Of a stretch of 64,000 nt of DNA, positions 16,815-25,965 are shown one piece after another. Under the pieces are notes generated by a model that was not told the origin of the DNA, did no database searches, and saw only the letters and a list, made by a program, of their open reading frames with translations. Within the stretch, counting starts at the first letter, position 1, and every line of letters starts with the position of its first letter. The DNA is from Candidatus Gallacutalibacter stercoravium (GTDB lineage: Bacteria; Bacillota; Clostridia; Oscillospirales; Acutalibacteraceae). A program made the position numbers and the translations under genes. The stretch is taken from assembly GCA_018716975.1 (NCBI GenBank), contig DVJE01000036.1:1-64000 (forward strand). Direction: 5' to 3'.

Positions 16815-18215
16815 ATGGCAAAGCAAATTAAAATTACTGAAACCGTGCTGCGCGATGCACATCAGTCTTTGATTGCCACCCGCATGTCAACAGAAGAAAT
16901 GCTGCCGATTTTGGAGAAAATGGACAAGATTGGCTTCTATTCTTTGGAGTGCTGGGGCGGTGCTACTTTTGACTCCTGCCTGCGTTTTTTGCACGAGGAT
17001 CCTTGGCAGCGGCTGCGTATACTGCGTGATAAGTGCCCCAATACGAAGTTGCAGATGCTGTTCAGAGGCCAGAATATGCTGGGTTACCGCCATTATGCCG
17101 ACGATGTGGTGGAATATTTTGTGCAGCGCTCGGTTGCAAATGGTATTGATATTATCCGCATTTTTGATGCTTTGAATGATATTAAGAACCTACAGGTGGC
17201 CATTCGTGCCGCAAAGAAAGAAAAAGCCCATGTACAGGTGGCTATTTCTTACACCACCGGCCCTGTGTTCACCAATGAATACTACGCCGAATATGCCAAG
17301 AGAATTGAGGAAGAGGGAGCCGATTCCATCTGCATCAAGGACATGGCCGCGCTGTTAACGCCCTATGAGACGGAATCTTTGGTAAAAACTCTTAAATCTG
17401 CTGTTAGCATCCCGATTCAGCTGCACACCCATTATACTTCCGGCTTGGCTTCTATGTGCTTGCTCAAGGGTATTGAAGCGGGGGCCGACATGATCGATAC
17501 GGCTATGTCTCCCTTGGCTAACGGCACCTCTCATACACCCACTGAGTCTATGGTGGCTGCTTTAAAGGGCACGGAATATGACACGGGTTTGGATTTGCTT
17601 CAGCTCAAAGAGATCCGTGATTACTTCGACACACTGCGCAAGAAGTATTTGGAAAGCGGTTTGCTGGATCCCAAGATGTTGGAAGTGGATCCCAATGCGC
17701 TGATTTATCAGGTGCCCGGCGGCATGTTGTCGAACTTGCTGTCTCAGTTGAAGCAGGCCGGCAGAGAGGATCAGCTGGAAGAGGTGCTCAATGAAGTGCC
17801 GCGTGTGCGTGAGGATTCCGGTTATCCGCCGTTGGTAACTCCCACTTCGCAAATTGTGGGTACGCAGGCTGTGTTTAACGTGATTACCGGCGAACGCTAC
17901 AAGATGTGCACCAATGAATTTAAGGGTTTGGTAGCCGGCAAATACGGCACTACCCCCATGCCCATTGATCCTGAGTTCCGCAAGAAGATCATCGGCGACG
18001 AGCCGGCCATCGATGTGCGCCCGGCCGACTTGTTAGAGCCGGAGCTGGATAAGCTGCGCGCAGAGATTCCGGAGTGGATCGAGCAAGAGGAAGATGTGCT
18101 TTCTTATGCGCAGTTCCCCAAGCCTGCTTTGGATTTCTTTAAAGAGCGCCGCAATAAGAAATATGGCGTAGATGGCAAGCATGCCGATGAGGAAAACCAG
18201 GTTCATCCGGTTTAA
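16815..18215 (+). CDS. Oxaloacetate/pyruvate carboxyltransferase subunit (5S, OadA/PycB-like, no biotin domain)
   Basis: 466 residues. It is an HMGL-like TIM barrel with ETVLRDAHQSLIATRM at the N-terminus (metal Asp), LFRGQNMLGYRHY, the carbamylated lysine in ICIKDMA, and LHTHYTSG (metal histidines), then the conserved carboxylase domain up to about 460. OadA and PycB usually carry their own biotin domain at about residue 520-590; here it ends before that, so the separate carrier upstream must serve it. The trio therefore looks like a transcarboxylase (pyruvate or oxaloacetate with an acyl-CoA). Confidence 0.9.
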   Translation: MAKQIKITETVLRDAHQSLIATRMSTEEMLPILEKMDKIGFYSLECWGGATFDSCLRFLHEDPWQRLRILRDKCPNTKLQMLFRGQNMLGYRHYADDVVEYFVQRSVANGIDIIRIFDALNDIKNLQVAIRAAKKEKAHVQVAISYTTGPVFTNEYYAEYAKRIEEEGADSICIKDMAALLTPYETESLVKTLKSAVSIPIQLHTHYTSGLASMCLLKGIEAGADMIDTAMSPLANGTSHTPTESMVAALKGTEYDTGLDLLQLKEIRDYFDTLRKKYLESGLLDPKMLEVDPNALIYQVPGGMLSNLLSQLKQAGREDQLEEVLNEVPRVREDSGYPPLVTPTSQIVGTQAVFNVITGERYKMCTNEFKGLVAGKYGTTPMPIDPEFRKKIIGDEPAIDVRPADLLEPELDKLRAEIPEWIEQEEDVLSYAQFPKPALDFFKERRNKKYGVDGKHADEENQVHPV

Positions 18216-18221
18216 GGGTTG

Positions 18222-18241
18222 CCGGCACCTGCCGGTTTTTT
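18222..18241 (+). terminator. Short terminator after the 5S-like gene
   Basis: Five-bp stem CCGGC/GCCGG with ACCT loop and six T residues, immediately after the stop codon. Weak stem but good T tract. Confidence 0.6.
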
Positions 18242-18260
18242 AAAGAATTTGTTAGGTAAA

Positions 18261-18293
18261 AGACGCGAATGCTTACTGCATTCGCGTCTTTTT
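18261..18293. terminator. Strong hairpin (12-bp stem) between convergent genes
   Basis: AGACGCGAATGC at 18261-18272 pairs perfectly with 18278-18289, then TTTTT on the plus strand. It backs up the weaker terminator just upstream. Confidence 0.8.
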
Positions 18294-18300
18294 GGCATGA

Positions 18301-18331
18301 AAGAGGCCCCGGCAAAACGCCGGGGCCTCTT
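18301..18331. terminator. GC-rich hairpin (13-bp stem) between convergent genes
   Basis: AAGAGGCCCCGGC at 18301-18313 pairs perfectly with 18319-18331 around a 5-nt loop. T tracts are short on both strands. It is the third hairpin in 110 nt and lies 90 nt from the 3' end of hisS. Confidence 0.6.
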
Positions 18332-18421
18332 AACGGTAATGGCCTCAAACAGAAAAAGAGAACGGGCAACCAAAGTTCGCTTTTTGTTTTTTAAGTTTTG
18401 CCTGACTTTTGCCCAGGAACT

Positions 18422-19675
18422 TTAGTGCTTTTCTGCATTGGCATTGCCCAGTTTCTTCCACACAGACGTATCGTCCATAAAAATAGCATGCTCAAATCCC
18501 TGCTGCTCAAGTTGAGAGAGATGTTTGCCCACTTTTTTCTTTTTCTGAACAAGAGTAACACTATATTTGGGCCGCAATGTATTGGCATATAAAATCGCGT
18601 CTACAAATTCTCCCTCATCATAAAGGAGCGCAATTTTGGGCACAAAAGCCTTCTTCAAATTTAGATCGTTACATAAAATGGAATAAATACGTTCAAAACC
18701 AATGGAAAAGCCAACCGCAGGTACACAATCCCCTGTAAATCGCTCGATTAGGTGATCGTAACGCCCGCCGCCCGCAATCGTTCCACCGAAAGCAGGGCAA
18801 TCAATTTCAAACACAGTGCCGGTATAATAGCCTTGCCCTCTTACTAAAGTGATATCAAACCGTAAATGATATTGCTCGCCGGCTATCGCTTTGGATTGAT
18901 TTAAAATGGTAAATAGCCGGGCGGCCGGTTCCCCTAAACCATATTGCTCTAATTGCGTAATGTCTAATTCCTGTGTAAATAAAAGATCCAATAATTTATT
19001 GACATTTTCTGCCGGGTAGCCTTTATCAATTAATTCTGCGTTTACACCGTTAACCCCAATTTTATCAGCTTTATCGATGCTGATACAAATAGAATTGACG
19101 TCTTCTTCGCCAAACCCGGCGTATTGGATAATGCCCTTTAATATTTCTCTATCGTTTATTCGAATCGTAAAATCTTTCAGACCAATGTTTAATAACGCTT
19201 GCGCTGTAACAGAAATCAGCTCAACTTCGCAGTTGGTGCTTTCGCTGCCGATAATGTCGATATCGCATTGCACAAATTCACGGGAACGCCCTCTTTGCGG
19301 CCGTTCAGCTCGATATACCCGATCGATCTGAATGCACTTAAAAGGGGTTGGCAGCGCATTTTTGTTGTTGGCATAATATCTGGCCAAGGGGAGCGTTAAG
19401 TCGTAACGCAACCCCAAATCACAAATATTCTGCAAATTGCCGGAATGCAATTCATCCTCCAGCTTTTTTCCGCGCTTTAAAATGCGGAAAATCAACTTTA
19501 GGTTGTCGCCTCCGTCGCTGTTATCCAAATTTGCTATGCTTTCTACCATAGGGGTCGTGATCTTCATAAATCCGCTGGCTTTGTAGGTGGCTACGATTCT
19601 ATCGATCAGATGATCACGCAGCTCCGTTTCATTTGGCAGATAATCATTCATTCCTTCAGCAGGCGTAATTTTCAT
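18422..19675 (-). CDS. hisS: Histidyl-tRNA synthetase
   Basis: 417 residues. Class II synthetase motifs are seen: TPMVES in motif 1, YRAERPQRGRSREFVQCDIDIIG region as motif 2, RGQGYYTGTVFEI as the histidine-binding loop (usually RGLDYYTG), and GGGRYD and GFSIGFERI as motif 3. A C-terminal anticodon-binding alpha/beta domain follows, which together with length favours HisS over the regulatory paralogue HisZ. It has its own promoter 37-65 nt upstream of the gene and no T-box. Unlike in Bacillus, aspS is not its neighbour. Confidence 0.85.
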   Translation of the reverse strand: MKITPAEGMNDYLPNETELRDHLIDRIVATYKASGFMKITTPMVESIANLDNSDGGDNLKLIFRILKRGKKLEDELHSGNLQNICDLGLRYDLTLPLARYYANNKNALPTPFKCIQIDRVYRAERPQRGRSREFVQCDIDIIGSESTNCEVELISVTAQALLNIGLKDFTIRINDREILKGIIQYAGFGEEDVNSICISIDKADKIGVNGVNAELIDKGYPAENVNKLLDLLFTQELDITQLEQYGLGEPAARLFTILNQSKAIAGEQYHLRFDITLVRGQGYYTGTVFEIDCPAFGGTIAGGGRYDHLIERFTGDCVPAVGFSIGFERIYSILCNDLNLKKAFVPKIALLYDEGEFVDAILYANTLRPKYSVTLVQKKKKVGKHLSQLEQQGFEHAIFMDDTSVWKKLGNANAEKH

Positions 19676-19711
19676 CTAATCCCTCCAATGTCAAATTACG
19701 AATCTAATCAT

Positions 19712-19740
19712 ATATTAAGCTGCCGGTTAGTCAAAGTCAA
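19712..19740 (-). promoter_or_regulatory. Promoter of hisS (TTGACT-17-TAATAT)
   Basis: On the minus strand the -35 box is at 19740-19735 and the -10 box at 19717-19712. GGAGGG then lies just before the hisS start codon. Confidence 0.75.
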
Positions 19741-19896
19741 TATGAAAACAAGCGCGCATAAGTGCCTTGCTAAGGGCGAACGCTATTTTAACCGGTGCAG
19801 GAGCCGTATGGAACGTTATCTATTATTTTATCTGTTTGCATGTGGCAGGCATGTTGCATTTGAAAAATTACGTGAAGTTTGTTACCGGGAATAAGG

Positions 19897-19926
19897 TTGA
19901 CAAGAATGTGAGAATCCTGTTAAAAT
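19897..19926 (+). promoter_or_regulatory. Promoter of the yicC-to-thiN series (TTGACA-18-TAAAAT)
   Basis: Perfect -35 box at 19897-19902; -10 box TAAAAT at 19921-19926 (TTAAAA one base earlier gives 17 nt spacing). The yicC start lies about 47 nt beyond. No clear terminator was noticed between here and 33540. Confidence 0.75.
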
Positions 19927-19972
19927 ATAGGGTGGATATCATTATCTTACGTTGGAATTGAGATGATGGAAT

Positions 19973-20851
19973 ATGGTGAACAGCATGACCGGGTATGGGC
20001 GCGCGGAGGCAACAGTCGGCGGGCACAGCATAACGGTTGAGATGAAGTCGGTAAACCACCGGTATTTTGAGTTGTCCTCCCGGCTCCCGCGCGGCTATGG
20101 CTTTTTAGATGACCGGCTCAGAGGGTATATGCAAGGCAAGCTGTCGCGTGGCAAGGTGGATTTGTATATTTCCATTGAAACGTTAGAAGACAGCGGCGTG
20201 CAGGTGCAGGTTAACCATCCTTTGGCTTCTGGCTATGTGGCCGCTTTACAAGAGCTAGGGCGCTTGTATCAATTGCGCGATGATTTGTCCATATCAACAG
20301 TTGCACGTTACAGCGATATTTTTTCAGTGCATCGCGTACCTGAAGATGAAGATGCGATATGGGAAAGTGTGCGCCAAGTAACCGATGCGGCGTTGGAAGG
20401 GCTGTTAGCCATGAGGCAAAGGGAAGGGGCGCGGCTTTGCGAGGATGTAGAAGGCAGGGCTCGCACCATTCTTGATTTGGTGCAGCAAATTGAGCAGCGT
20501 TCGCCTCAGACGGTGGAAGAGTATAAAATAAAGTTACAGCAGCGCTTGCGCGAGATGACGGCGGATTTGCAGCTGGATGAGCAACGTCTGATTACCGAAG
20601 CTGCTATTTTTGCCGATAAAGTGGCGGTAGATGAAGAAACAGTGCGGCTGCGCAGCCATTTTAAGCAGATGGAATGGATGCTGCAGGCGAACGAGCCGGT
20701 TGGCCGAAAACTGGATTTTTTGGTGCAGGAAATGAACCGTGAGATTAACACCATAGGTTCAAAGGCGCAAGACGCGCAAATTGCCCATATTGTGGTAGAA
20801 GTCAAAGCGGAACTGGAAAAGATAAGGGAACAGATTCAAAATATTGAATAA
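19973..20851 (+). CDS. yicC: YicC-family endoribonuclease
   Basis: 292 residues. It starts with the family signature [12 protein letters not shown] and [18 protein letters not shown], and ends with a conserved helical DUF1732 region ([19 protein letters not shown]). Members are ring-forming ribonucleases acting on structured RNA. The gene order yicC-remA-gmk-rpoZ is standard in Firmicutes. The ribosome site is weak (GATGGA), so the start could be ATG 19973 or the overlapping GTG. Confidence 0.93.
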   Translation: MVNSMTGYGRAEATVGGHSITVEMKSVNHRYFELSSRLPRGYGFLDDRLRGYMQGKLSRGKVDLYISIETLEDSGVQVQVNHPLASGYVAALQELGRLYQLRDDLSISTVARYSDIFSVHRVPEDEDAIWESVRQVTDAALEGLLAMRQREGARLCEDVEGRARTILDLVQQIEQRSPQTVEEYKIKLQQRLREMTADLQLDEQRLITEAAIFADKVAVDEETVRLRSHFKQMEWMLQANEPVGRKLDFLVQEMNREINTIGSKAQDAQIAHIVVEVKAELEKIREQIQNIE

Positions 20852-20880
20852 ACGCGCAGCCGCTGCGTAGGAGGTTTAAT

Positions 20881-21156
20881 ATGAAACTGATCAATATCGG
20901 CTTTGGGAATATGGTATCGGCCAACCGGCTGGTGGCCATTGTCAGCCCAGAATCAGCCCCCATCAAACGGATCATGCAAGACGCCAAGGAGCGGGGTACC
21001 TTGATCGACGCCACATATGGTCGGCGCACGCGTGCTGTGATTGTAACCGACAGCGATCACGTCATTCTTTCTGCCGTGCAACCCGAAACGGTTGCCAATC
21101 GTTTGAATGATCGCGACGATGATATAGAGGAGGAAGAATTGGATGGCGATGCCTAA
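20881..21156 (+). CDS. remA: RemA/DUF370 DNA-binding regulator
   Basis: 91 residues. It has the RemA core [27 protein letters not shown] and the [18 protein letters not shown] segment, whose arginines line the DNA-binding surface of the ring-shaped multimer. In Bacillus RemA activates biofilm matrix and osmoprotection genes. A link with the exopolysaccharide locus at the left of this window is possible but not shown. The C-terminal acidic tail overlaps gmk by 14 nt. Confidence 0.93.
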   Translation: MKLINIGFGNMVSANRLVAIVSPESAPIKRIMQDAKERGTLIDATYGRRTRAVIVTDSDHVILSAVQPETVANRLNDRDDDIEEEELDGDA

Positions 21157-21763
21157 TCAGGAAGGGCTTTTGGTGGTGCTTTCCGGCCCTTCTGGGGCGG
21201 GAAAGGATACGGTGCTGCGGGAACTGCTGCGGTTGGATCAGAATGTGATGCTGTCTATTTCTGCTACCACACGCGCTCCCCGAGAGGGAGAAGAAGATGG
21301 GAAGGATTATTTCTTCCTTTCTAAGGCTGAGTTTATACAGATGCTTTCTAAAAACGATATGTTGGAGCATGCTGAATACTGCGGCCATTATTATGGCACC
21401 CCCCGTGGTCCGGTAGAAGAATGGCAAAAAAAGGGCAGAGATGTTATATTAGAAATTGAGGTGCAGGGCGGCCAGCAAATCCGGCAAAGCTGCCCCAATG
21501 CGGTGAGCATTTTTATTTTGCCGCCGTCGCTTAAGGTGTTGGCCGACAGGCTTCGCCGCCGCAATACCGAAGAGGAAGATGTGGTGTGCCAGCGGTTAGA
21601 AACGGCAAAGCAAGAAATACTGCAGGCGGTTCATTACGATTATATTGTTATTAACGATGATTTAGCTGAATGTGTGCAAGAAATTAAGGCAATCCTTTTG
21701 GCAGAAAAAATGAAATCCGCCAGAAGAAGCCATATGATACAGGAGGTTTTGGAAAATGCGTAG
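21143..21763 (+). CDS. gmk: Guanylate kinase
   Basis: 206 residues. P-loop [11 protein letters not shown] at 13-23, the GMP-binding segment [19 protein letters not shown] and the lid region follow, then the [11 protein letters not shown] segment. It phosphorylates GMP to GDP. GAGGAGG in the 3' end of remA is its ribosome site. Overlaps rpoZ by 8 nt. Confidence 0.96.
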   Translation: MAMPNQEGLLVVLSGPSGAGKDTVLRELLRLDQNVMLSISATTRAPREGEEDGKDYFFLSKAEFIQMLSKNDMLEHAEYCGHYYGTPRGPVEEWQKKGRDVILEIEVQGGQQIRQSCPNAVSIFILPPSLKVLADRLRRRNTEEEDVVCQRLETAKQEILQAVHYDYIVINDDLAECVQEIKAILLAEKMKSARRSHMIQEVLENA

Positions 21764-21959
21764 TCCTACGATACCAGATAGCTTTTATGGCAACCATAGT
21801 AAATATGCAATGGTGATTGCTGTAGCCAAGCGTGCGCGGGAGATTGCAAGCAAGGCGGAGCTGGAGGGGGATATTTTACTGGAAAAACCGGTGAACCTTG
21901 CCATTGATGAGTTTGCCCAGCATCAGTTTATTGTGCACGAGTCGGATCGGGAGGATTAA
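21756..21959 (+). CDS. rpoZ: RNA polymerase omega subunit
   Basis: 67 residues with the short Firmicute omega pattern: KYAMVIAVAKRAREIA followed by KPVNLAIDEF. It helps fold and hold the beta' subunit. ACAGGAGG precedes the ATG. The stop codon TAA overlaps the GTG start of priA by none but is directly adjacent. Confidence 0.9.
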   Translation: MRSPTIPDSFYGNHSKYAMVIAVAKRAREIASKAELEGDILLEKPVNLAIDEFAQHQFIVHESDRED

Positions 21960-24449
21960 GTGGCGCAGCGTTCAAAAGAGGGCGCGCAGTTCATCGCGCA
22001 GGTTGCTGTAGATGGCGCCGCCTATCACTTTGATAAGCTATATGATTACCTGGTTCCAGAATCCATCCAGCACGCGGCGCTACCCGGATGCCGCGTGCTG
22101 GTGCCTTTTGGTGGGGGTAACAGGCGGCGGCAGGGTATTGTTTTTTCTGTTTGCTCCAATACAGGTGAGAATATAGAAAAGCTAAAGCCGCTTTATGCTG
22201 TGCTGGATGAACACCCCCTACTCACCGAAGAGATGCTGCGCTTGGCTTGCTGGATGAAAGAGCGCTTTTTCTGCACCTTTGCCGAGGCAGTGGGCTGTAT
22301 GCTGCCTTTGGGGCTTCACTATCGAGTGGTGCCTGTATACCGGGCGGCGGCCCTTACCCTAGAACAAAGGCAAGCGCTGCAAGAGGAACAAAAGAGAATA
22401 TTTGATTATATTGCGCAATTGGGTCGCCCGGTACAGGCAGATCAGTTGGCAACAGCCTTGGGGATCGCCGCCGAGTCGGATATTTTGGCCCAAATGGTGC
22501 GTGCCGGGTGGCTGTTGCAGGAAGAGAGCGCTGTGCGCAGGGTGAAAGACGCCACGGTGCGCATGTTGCGCCCGGTTGTGCGCGAGGAAGGGCAGACTCT
22601 GCCCAAGCTATCGGCCAAGCAGAGCGAGGTTTATCAGCTTATTTGCAGCGTGGGACAAGTTTCGGTAAAAGAGGCCTGCTATTATACAGGGGTTACCGTT
22701 TCGGTGGTAGAGGCGTTGGTTAAAAAAGGCTTGGCGGAATATTTTGAAGAGGAAACTTACCGGCAACCTACATTGGGTTTTTCATCGCAAGAAGCGGCTC
22801 GCCTAGGTGATGTTTGCCTAACGCGTGAGCAGCAAACTGCATATGAAGCCATATGCCGCCAGTATGCAACCAAAGAGAGTGGAGTTGCTTTGCTCTATGG
22901 TGTAACGGGCAGTGGAAAAACGTCGGTGTTTTTGCGGCTGATTGACGAGGTTAGCAGCCAAGGGCGCGGCGTTATCATGATGGTGCCAGAAATTTCACTG
23001 ACTCCGCAGATGATAGCCTTATTCCGTGAGCGATATGGCGATAAGGTAGCGGTTTTTCACAGCGCTTTGTCGTTGGGGGAACGGCTGGATGAATGGAAGC
23101 GGGTTAGAAACGGCCAAGCGTGTATTGCGGTGGGAACGCGATCGGCAGTATTCGCCCCTTTGTCAGATGTGGGGCTCATCGTGATGGACGAAGAACAGGA
23201 ATACACCTATAAATCTGAGTCATCCCCCCGGTACCATGCAAGAGATGTAGCGAAATACCGTTGCCATGCGCATGGCGGGCTGCTGCTGTTGGCCTCGGCT
23301 ACCCCTTCGGTAGAAAGCTACCAGGCGGCGCTTAGCGGGCGCTACTCCTTATATAAGCTACTGCACCGCTATGGCGCCGCGCAATTGCCAGAGGTAATCG
23401 TCGCCGATCGAAATGAGGATCTTGCAGAAGGGAACACCGGTTCTTTTGGAGATATTCTATTAGCCGCCCTGCGGGAAAACCTGGAAAAAGGCTGTCAATC
23501 TATTTTGCTGTTAAACCGTCGTGGGTACCACACCTTTGTTTCTTGCCGGGCCTGTGGCGAAGTGCTCACGTGCCCCAATTGCAGCATCTCTATGACCTAC
23601 CATGCGGCCAACGGCAGGCTAATGTGCCATTATTGCGGTTACTCCATCCCGTTTGCAGAGGAATGCCCGCATTGCCACGAAGAACAGCTGCGTTATGCCG
23701 GCAGCGGCACCCAGAAAGCGGAAGAAGAACTAGAAAGCCTGCTGCCGCAAGCACGCATTTTGCGTATGGATACCGACGTAACCATGTCACGCTATGCCTA
23801 TGAAGAAAAGCTTAGCCAGTTTGGGCAAGGGAAATATGATATTATGATAGGCACGCAAATGGTGGCAAAGGGTCTGAATTTTCCACGGGTCACTTTGGTG
23901 GGGGTGCTGTCGGTGGATCAGGCGCTGTATAATGAAGATTTTCGCAGCTACGAAAGAGCGTTTGATTTGTTAACCCAAGTGGTGGGGCGTTCCGGCCGGG
24001 GCGATCAACTAGGCCGGGCAGTGATTCAAACCTTTACGCCAGAAAACCCCATTATACGCTTGGCAGCCGCCCAAGATTACGAGGGTTTTTTTGCCGCCGA
24101 AATACAGCTGCGGCGCGCCATGCTGTATCCGCCTTTTGCTGATTTGTGTGTGATTGGCTTTGTGGGCAGCGATGAAAAGAAGACAGCGGCCGCAGCGCGG
24201 GCGTTTTTTCAAATGTTTACCCAGCTGGCCGGCACAGAATACGCCGGTTTGCCCTTGCGGGTAATGGGGCCCAGCAGCGCAGCTGTTGCAAAGGTGAGCA
24301 ATAAATTTCGCTACCGGCTTATTATAAAATGCCGCAACAGCAAACCCTTGCGCCAAATGTTGGCCCGTTTGCTGGTAGACTATGGTAAAAAACGAGAATT
24401 TGCCGAGGTTAAGGCATTTGCCGATTTTAACCCGGATATGATATTATAA
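21960..24449 (+). CDS. priA: Primosomal protein N' (replication restart helicase PriA)
   Basis: 829 residues from GTG 21960. The order is: 3'-DNA-binding domain (VLVPFGGGNRRRQGIV), winged helix, helicase with P-loop GVTGSGKTS near 314-322, motif II DEEQE at 410-414, a zinc domain with four CxxC pairs at about 528-575 (CRAC, CPNC, CHYC, CPHC), then helicase motifs IV-VI (GTQMVAKGLNFP, VGRSGRG). It reloads the replisome at collapsed forks. Motif II is usually DEEHE/D; here His is Gln. Everything else is complete. Confidence 0.96.
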   Translation: MAQRSKEGAQFIAQVAVDGAAYHFDKLYDYLVPESIQHAALPGCRVLVPFGGGNRRRQGIVFSVCSNTGENIEKLKPLYAVLDEHPLLTEEMLRLACWMKERFFCTFAEAVGCMLPLGLHYRVVPVYRAAALTLEQRQALQEEQKRIFDYIAQLGRPVQADQLATALGIAAESDILAQMVRAGWLLQEESAVRRVKDATVRMLRPVVREEGQTLPKLSAKQSEVYQLICSVGQVSVKEACYYTGVTVSVVEALVKKGLAEYFEEETYRQPTLGFSSQEAARLGDVCLTREQQTAYEAICRQYATKESGVALLYGVTGSGKTSVFLRLIDEVSSQGRGVIMMVPEISLTPQMIALFRERYGDKVAVFHSALSLGERLDEWKRVRNGQACIAVGTRSAVFAPLSDVGLIVMDEEQEYTYKSESSPRYHARDVAKYRCHAHGGLLLLASATPSVESYQAALSGRYSLYKLLHRYGAAQLPEVIVADRNEDLAEGNTGSFGDILLAALRENLEKGCQSILLLNRRGYHTFVSCRACGEVLTCPNCSISMTYHAANGRLMCHYCGYSIPFAEECPHCHEEQLRYAGSGTQKAEEELESLLPQARILRMDTDVTMSRYAYEEKLSQFGQGKYDIMIGTQMVAKGLNFPRVTLVGVLSVDQALYNEDFRSYERAFDLLTQVVGRSGRGDQLGRAVIQTFTPENPIIRLAAAQDYEGFFAAEIQLRRAMLYPPFADLCVIGFVGSDEKKTAAAARAFFQMFTQLAGTEYAGLPLRVMGPSSAAVAKVSNKFRYRLIIKCRNSKPLRQMLARLLVDYGKKREFAEVKAFADFNPDMIL

Positions 24450-24489
24450 AAATAAGATTTGCTTAGACAAATAAAGGAGCGTGTTGACT

Positions 24490-24975
24490 GTGGCACTAAG
24501 AACCATTGTTTTAGAAGGCGACGATATTCTCAATAAAAAATGCCGGCCCGTAGAAAAATTTGATGGCCGGCTGGAACAAATGATGGACGACCTGGTGGAG
24601 ACTTTGGCGGCAACGGAAAACGGCGTTGGCCTAGCGGCTCCACAGGTGGGAATCTTGCGGCGGTTTGTTGTGATTAATGTGGGGGAAGGTCCCATTGAAT
24701 TGGTTAATCCTACGATTATTGCACAAGAGGGAGAGCAGGAGGCTGTGGAGGGTTGTCTCTCGTGCCCCGGTGAATACGGCGTAACAAAACGGCCTATGTC
24801 TGTTACAGTACAAGCTCAGGATAGAAAGGGAAACACCTTTACAGTGAGCGGAGAAGGTCTGCTGGCCCGCGCTTTATGCCATGAGCTGGATCATTTGGAT
24901 GGGATCCTGTTTAAGCAGCGCACAGTGCGTATGGTGGATCCGGAGGAAGAACAGGAAGGCGCAGCGGAGGAATAA
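24490..24975 (+). CDS. def: Peptide deformylase
   Basis: 161 residues. The three metal-site motifs are GVGLAAPQVGI, EGCLSCPGEYG (Cys ligand) and HELDHLDG (HExxH variant of the family). It removes the formyl group from nascent proteins and pairs functionally with fmt just downstream. GTG at 24490 was chosen, 10 nt after AAGGAG; TTG 24484 and GTG 24481 are alternatives. Confidence 0.95.
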   Translation: MALRTIVLEGDDILNKKCRPVEKFDGRLEQMMDDLVETLAATENGVGLAAPQVGILRRFVVINVGEGPIELVNPTIIAQEGEQEAVEGCLSCPGEYGVTKRPMSVTVQAQDRKGNTFTVSGEGLLARALCHELDHLDGILFKQRTVRMVDPEEEQEGAAEE

Positions 24976-25013
24976 GCCGAAATCGTCTTCGACGCACAAA
25001 GGAGGAAGCGTTT

Positions 25014-25946
25014 ATGCGGATTGTTTTTATGGGCACGCCGGCTTTTGCCGTGCCTTGCCTGCAGGCCTTGGTAGAAGCGGGGCATGAAGTATGCGGAGTG
25101 TTTACGCAGCCGGATAAACCCAAAGGCCGCGGCTATCATCTGATAGCGCCGCCTGTAAAGGAATATGCCATTACAAAAAATATTCCAGTGTTTCAACCGC
25201 AGAAAATGCGCGATGGTGAAGCGTTGGCGCAATTGGAGCAGCTTCAGCCGGAAATTATTGTCGTTGTGGCCTACGGTAAGCTTCTGCCGCCGGATATTTT
25301 GCAGTTGCCGCCTAAGGGCTGCGTAAATGTACACGCTTCGTTGCTGCCCAAATACCGTGGGGCAGCCCCCATACAGTGGAGCGTGCTCAACGGGGAGAAA
25401 ATTACCGGCGTTACCACGATGATGATGGATGAAGGTTTAGATACCGGGGATATGTTGGAAAGCGAGCAAACGGAAATCGGCGCGGAAGAAACCGCCGGCG
25501 AGCTGCAAGAGCGCCTTGCGCCGTTGGGCGCCAAGTTGCTGGTGCGCACCTTAGAAAAGATACAAGCGGGTACGGCGGTTCGCACAAAACAAGAGGATAG
25601 CCTTTCTTGCTATGCTCCGATGTTGCAGAAATCTCTTTCTCCCATAGATTGGAATAAACCGGCCGATGCAGTCCATAATCTAGTCAGAGGCCTTAACCCC
25701 TGGCCTGGCGCCAGCACGGTGTTAGAGGGAAAACAGCTGAAAATACACCGGGCCACATTGGCACAAGGTTCCGGTGCGCCCGGCGAGGTGCTTAGCTTGG
25801 ATCCTTTTGTGGTGGCGTGTGGCGACCAAAGAGCTTTGCAACTGCAAGAGGTTCAGTATGAGGGCAAAAAGCGTATGCCCGCCCAAGATTTTTTGCGGGG
25901 TCATCCGGTAAAGTTGCATTCTCGCTTGGGGGAAGAAAAACAATAG
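25014..25946 (+). CDS. fmt: Methionyl-tRNA formyltransferase
   Basis: 310 residues. N-terminal formyltransferase domain with RIVFMGTPAFAVPCL, the catalytic Asn-His-Asp set in VNVHASLLPKYRGAAPIQW and MMMDEGLDTGDM, then the C-terminal OB-like domain. It formylates initiator Met-tRNA. AGGAGGAAG precedes the ATG. Operon partner of def. Confidence 0.96.
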   Translation: MRIVFMGTPAFAVPCLQALVEAGHEVCGVFTQPDKPKGRGYHLIAPPVKEYAITKNIPVFQPQKMRDGEALAQLEQLQPEIIVVVAYGKLLPPDILQLPPKGCVNVHASLLPKYRGAAPIQWSVLNGEKITGVTTMMMDEGLDTGDMLESEQTEIGAEETAGELQERLAPLGAKLLVRTLEKIQAGTAVRTKQEDSLSCYAPMLQKSLSPIDWNKPADAVHNLVRGLNPWPGASTVLEGKQLKIHRATLAQGSGAPGEVLSLDPFVVACGDQRALQLQEVQYEGKKRMPAQDFLRGHPVKLHSRLGEEKQ

Positions 25947-25965
25947 ACGAAAGCGGGGCAAAAAT

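Noticed and set aside
16359-16862. Minus-strand frame with long Arg/Ser/Cys/Gly-rich stretch
   Set aside because: It is the antisense of the Ala/Pro-rich linker of the biotin carrier; low complexity is a by-product of GCN and CCN codons.
18422-19675. HisZ (ATP phosphoribosyltransferase regulatory subunit) instead of HisS
   Set aside because: It has the intact histidine-binding and motif 2 and 3 segments plus an anticodon-binding end, and no hisG neighbour.
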